Below are positions 4,008 to 5,577 of a stretch of DNA of 5,577 nucleotides, in pieces; position 1 is the first letter of the stretch, and every line of letters starts with the position of its first letter. Both the position numbers and the translations under genes were made by a program. Origin of the DNA: Oscillospiraceae bacterium (lineage in GTDB: Bacteria > Bacillota > Clostridia > Oscillospirales > CAG-272); assembly GCA_015065205.1 (NCBI GenBank), contig SVQS01000128.1, positions 1-5,577 of the forward strand. The letters are read 5' to 3'. The notes beneath the pieces are model-generated. The model saw only the letters and a program-made list of their open reading frames with translations. It searched no databases and was not told the origin of the DNA.

Positions 4008-5577
4008 TTATTCTATCTTTGGCAAATTCCAAGGCATTGGACGTGCATTTTCATCAGCTTCAAATTCGTCTGTTAGGTCATCGCCTTTTTTCTTGTGCTC
4101 CAAACACGAGCGGTTGTATTGTTCTTTGTTTCCCGAAATGCCACAATAGTTGGGCAGGTCAGCGGCAAAATAAGCTTCGTTCGGGTTAGAATTTGGAGAA
4201 ATCTCTTCGGGATCTCCACGCCAGACATATTCTGCATCAGTAATGCGTATCTGTTTTGGAAAATGTCTCTCGACTTGAATCAGACCTACCTCTTCCCTTT
4301 CTTCTTCGGGACAGTTCCCGTGACAAACACCGCCCGATTTACAGACTTCGCAAAGAACGTGAGATTTGCAAAAAGTGCGTGGCAAAGTGCTCGCAGTAAA
4401 CCATCCTGTCTCGACACGCTTGCCACGAGGGTCTTTTTGACAAGCAGACGACAACAATTCACCCGAATCGCGGCAGTAATTTGCCTGTATCACTGTGCTG
4501 GGGATGTCGAAATCGCGTTTTTCTCCCCGTTCCCTCACAATTTGCCGCATTACAGTGTTCCAAATATTGGTACAGAGATTGCGGCCCTCGAGTGTTTCGG
4601 GATATTCGTAGCCACACCAAACACCGCAAACGAGCGATGGCGTGTAACCGACAAACCAGCGGTCGTGGTCATTCTGCGTCGTTCCCGTTTTGCCCGCGCA
4701 GGCGCAAAGATTTTGCAGTGTGACCGCCGAGGATGTGCCGTATTCAACAACACCCTCGAGCAGCTTTGTCATAATAGCAGCGGTTTCGGGTGAAAGGATA
4801 CGCTCTGCTTCATCGGCACGTGAAAGCAGAATCTTGCCCTCGCTGTCTGTTACACGGTAATAGGAACGGTATGGATGATACACACCACCATCCGCAAGTG
4901 CTGTATAGGCAGTTGTCAATTGGCGCAAGGTAACACCGTAGTTCAGTTGTCCGAGCCCGAGCGCTGCCCAATCGCGGTCGTTAGCAGTGGGCGTTGAAAC
5001 AAGGTCAAGATGAAAACGGTCACGTCCATACGAATAAGCGCGTTCAAGGCTCAAATCCTCGAGCACACGCAAAGCAACAGTGTTTGTCGAATGTGCCACA
5101 GCATAGGCAATGTTGGTAAGACCACGGTAAACATTGTTTGCGTTCTTTGGCCACGCGGAGCGTCCGTTTGCATCAAATTTGATGGGGACGTCGTCATAAA
5201 CGCTTGCCCAATTGATAATTCCCTCTTCGAGTGCAGGAGCATATACAGTAAGTGGTTTGATGGTAGAACCCGGTGCGCGACGTGTTTGCGTTGCAAAATT
5301 TTGCAGACGATTGCCTTTCTTTTCCCCAACTGCGCCTGCAACACCGAGAATATCCCCTGTTTTGCTGTCGATAATAATGATAGCCGACTGTGCCATCTCC
5401 CCTTTTTGATTTGTAGGCATACGGACTGATGTGCGGTAGTGTTCTTCCATGATTTTTTGAATATCCTTATCCATTGCCATATCGATGTGAAGCCCGCCCG
5501 TGTGAAAAAGGTGCGAAGCGGCAGAACGGCTCATCCCATACTTCTCTACAAGGTCAGAGATAACATCCTCGGCAACC
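4008..5577 (-). CDS. Class A penicillin-binding protein, C-terminal part (transpeptidase plus Cys-rich tail), partial
   Basis: The 5' end lies beyond the right edge; 522 residues are visible, numbered here from the first full codon at 5576. Class A PBPs polymerise and cross-link peptidoglycan outside the membrane. The glycosyltransferase half is outside the window. What is seen is a linker, GGLHIDMAMDKDIQ (about 27-40), typical of class A PBPs just before the transpeptidase domain, then all three active-site motifs: STIK (104-107, nucleophile S104), STN (163-165) and KTGTT (296-300). About 220 residues follow KTG. They include five close cysteines (403, 409, 412, 418, 422) in the CKSGGVCHGNC region, and a charged end with KKKGDD and several acidic residues. 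The reading frame stays open upstream of the first visible Met (5534), so that Met is internal. Family and activity are secure; exact subtype is not. A hairpin follows the stop, and the TspO-like gene comes next on the same strand. Confidence 0.93.
   Translation of the reverse strand, partial: VAEDVISDLVEKYGMSRSAASHLFHTGGLHIDMAMDKDIQKIMEEHYRTSVRMPTNQKGEMAQSAIIIIDSKTGDILGVAGAVGEKKGNRLQNFATQTRRAPGSTIKPLTVYAPALEEGIINWASVYDDVPIKFDANGRSAWPKNANNVYRGLTNIAYAVAHSTNTVALRVLEDLSLERAYSYGRDRFHLDLVSTPTANDRDWAALGLGQLNYGVTLRQLTTAYTALADGGVYHPYRSYYRVTDSEGKILLSRADEAERILSPETAAIMTKLLEGVVEYGTSSAVTLQNLCACAGKTGTTQNDHDRWFVGYTPSLVCGVWCGYEYPETLEGRNLCTNIWNTVMRQIVRERGEKRDFDIPSTVIQANYCRDSGELLSSACQKDPRGKRVETGWFTASTLPRTFCKSHVLCEVCKSGGVCHGNCPEEEREEVGLIQVERHFPKQIRITDAEYVWRGDPEEISPNSNPNEAYFAADLPNYCGISGNKEQYNRSCLEHKKKGDDLTDEFEADENARPMPWNLPKIE

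Noticed and set aside
4095..4793. 232-residue plus-strand frame opposite the PBP gene
   Set aside because: It is antisense to a gene with all three transpeptidase motifs and has no start signals or recognisable domain.
1..5577. CRISPR array, tRNA, IS element or phage signature
   Set aside because: No regularly spaced repeats, no cloverleaf-like stretches, no transposase or integrase motifs and no terminal repeats were seen on either strand.

Overview
The window looks like a piece of a low-to-medium GC Gram-positive (Firmicutes, probably Clostridia) chromosome. The evidence is AGGAG/AGGAGG-type ribosome binding sites, several consensus sigma-A promoters with extended -10 (TGn) elements, strong intrinsic terminators, and protein families typical of that group. 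There are no IS elements, integrases, tRNA/rRNA genes or CRISPR repeats. Genus and species cannot be set from the sequence alone.

Layout from left to right. (1) At the left edge, a leftward gene begins with a very good promoter, but only about 11 codons are inside. (2) 135-1166, leftward: a 343-residue protein that I read as a divergent, shortened member of the glucuronate/uronate isomerase (UxaC) family, with the metal-binding and catalytic motifs apparently lost. (3) 1167-1322: a compact divergent promoter region that fires the UxaC-like gene leftward and a MutS-like gene rightward. (4) 1323-2930, rightward: a 535-residue MutS-family ABC ATPase with core/lever and ATPase domains but no mismatch-reading N-terminus and no Smr nuclease domain. 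It ends at a clear terminator. (5) 3078-3350, rightward: a free-standing 90-residue zinc-ribbon-like protein with its own near-consensus promoter and a strong terminator. (6) That terminator is bidirectional and is shared with a convergent leftward gene (3402-3935) for a five-helix membrane protein of the TspO/MBR family. (7) 4008-5577, leftward and open at the right edge: the transpeptidase half of a class A penicillin-binding protein with intact SxxK, SxN and KTG motifs and an unusual cysteine-rich C-terminal tail. Between the PBP and the TspO-like gene lie two adjacent inverted repeats whose arms can also pair with each other. The TspO-like gene's best Shine-Dalgarno sequence sits inside one of them.

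The genes do not form one obvious pathway. They are mostly single transcription units; only the PBP and TspO-like genes could be co-transcribed. PBP synthesis of the cell wall is the only firm housekeeping role. The most interesting items are the probable UxaC pseudoenzyme, divergently paired with a non-canonical MutS ATPase, and the hairpin arrangement before the TspO-like gene.
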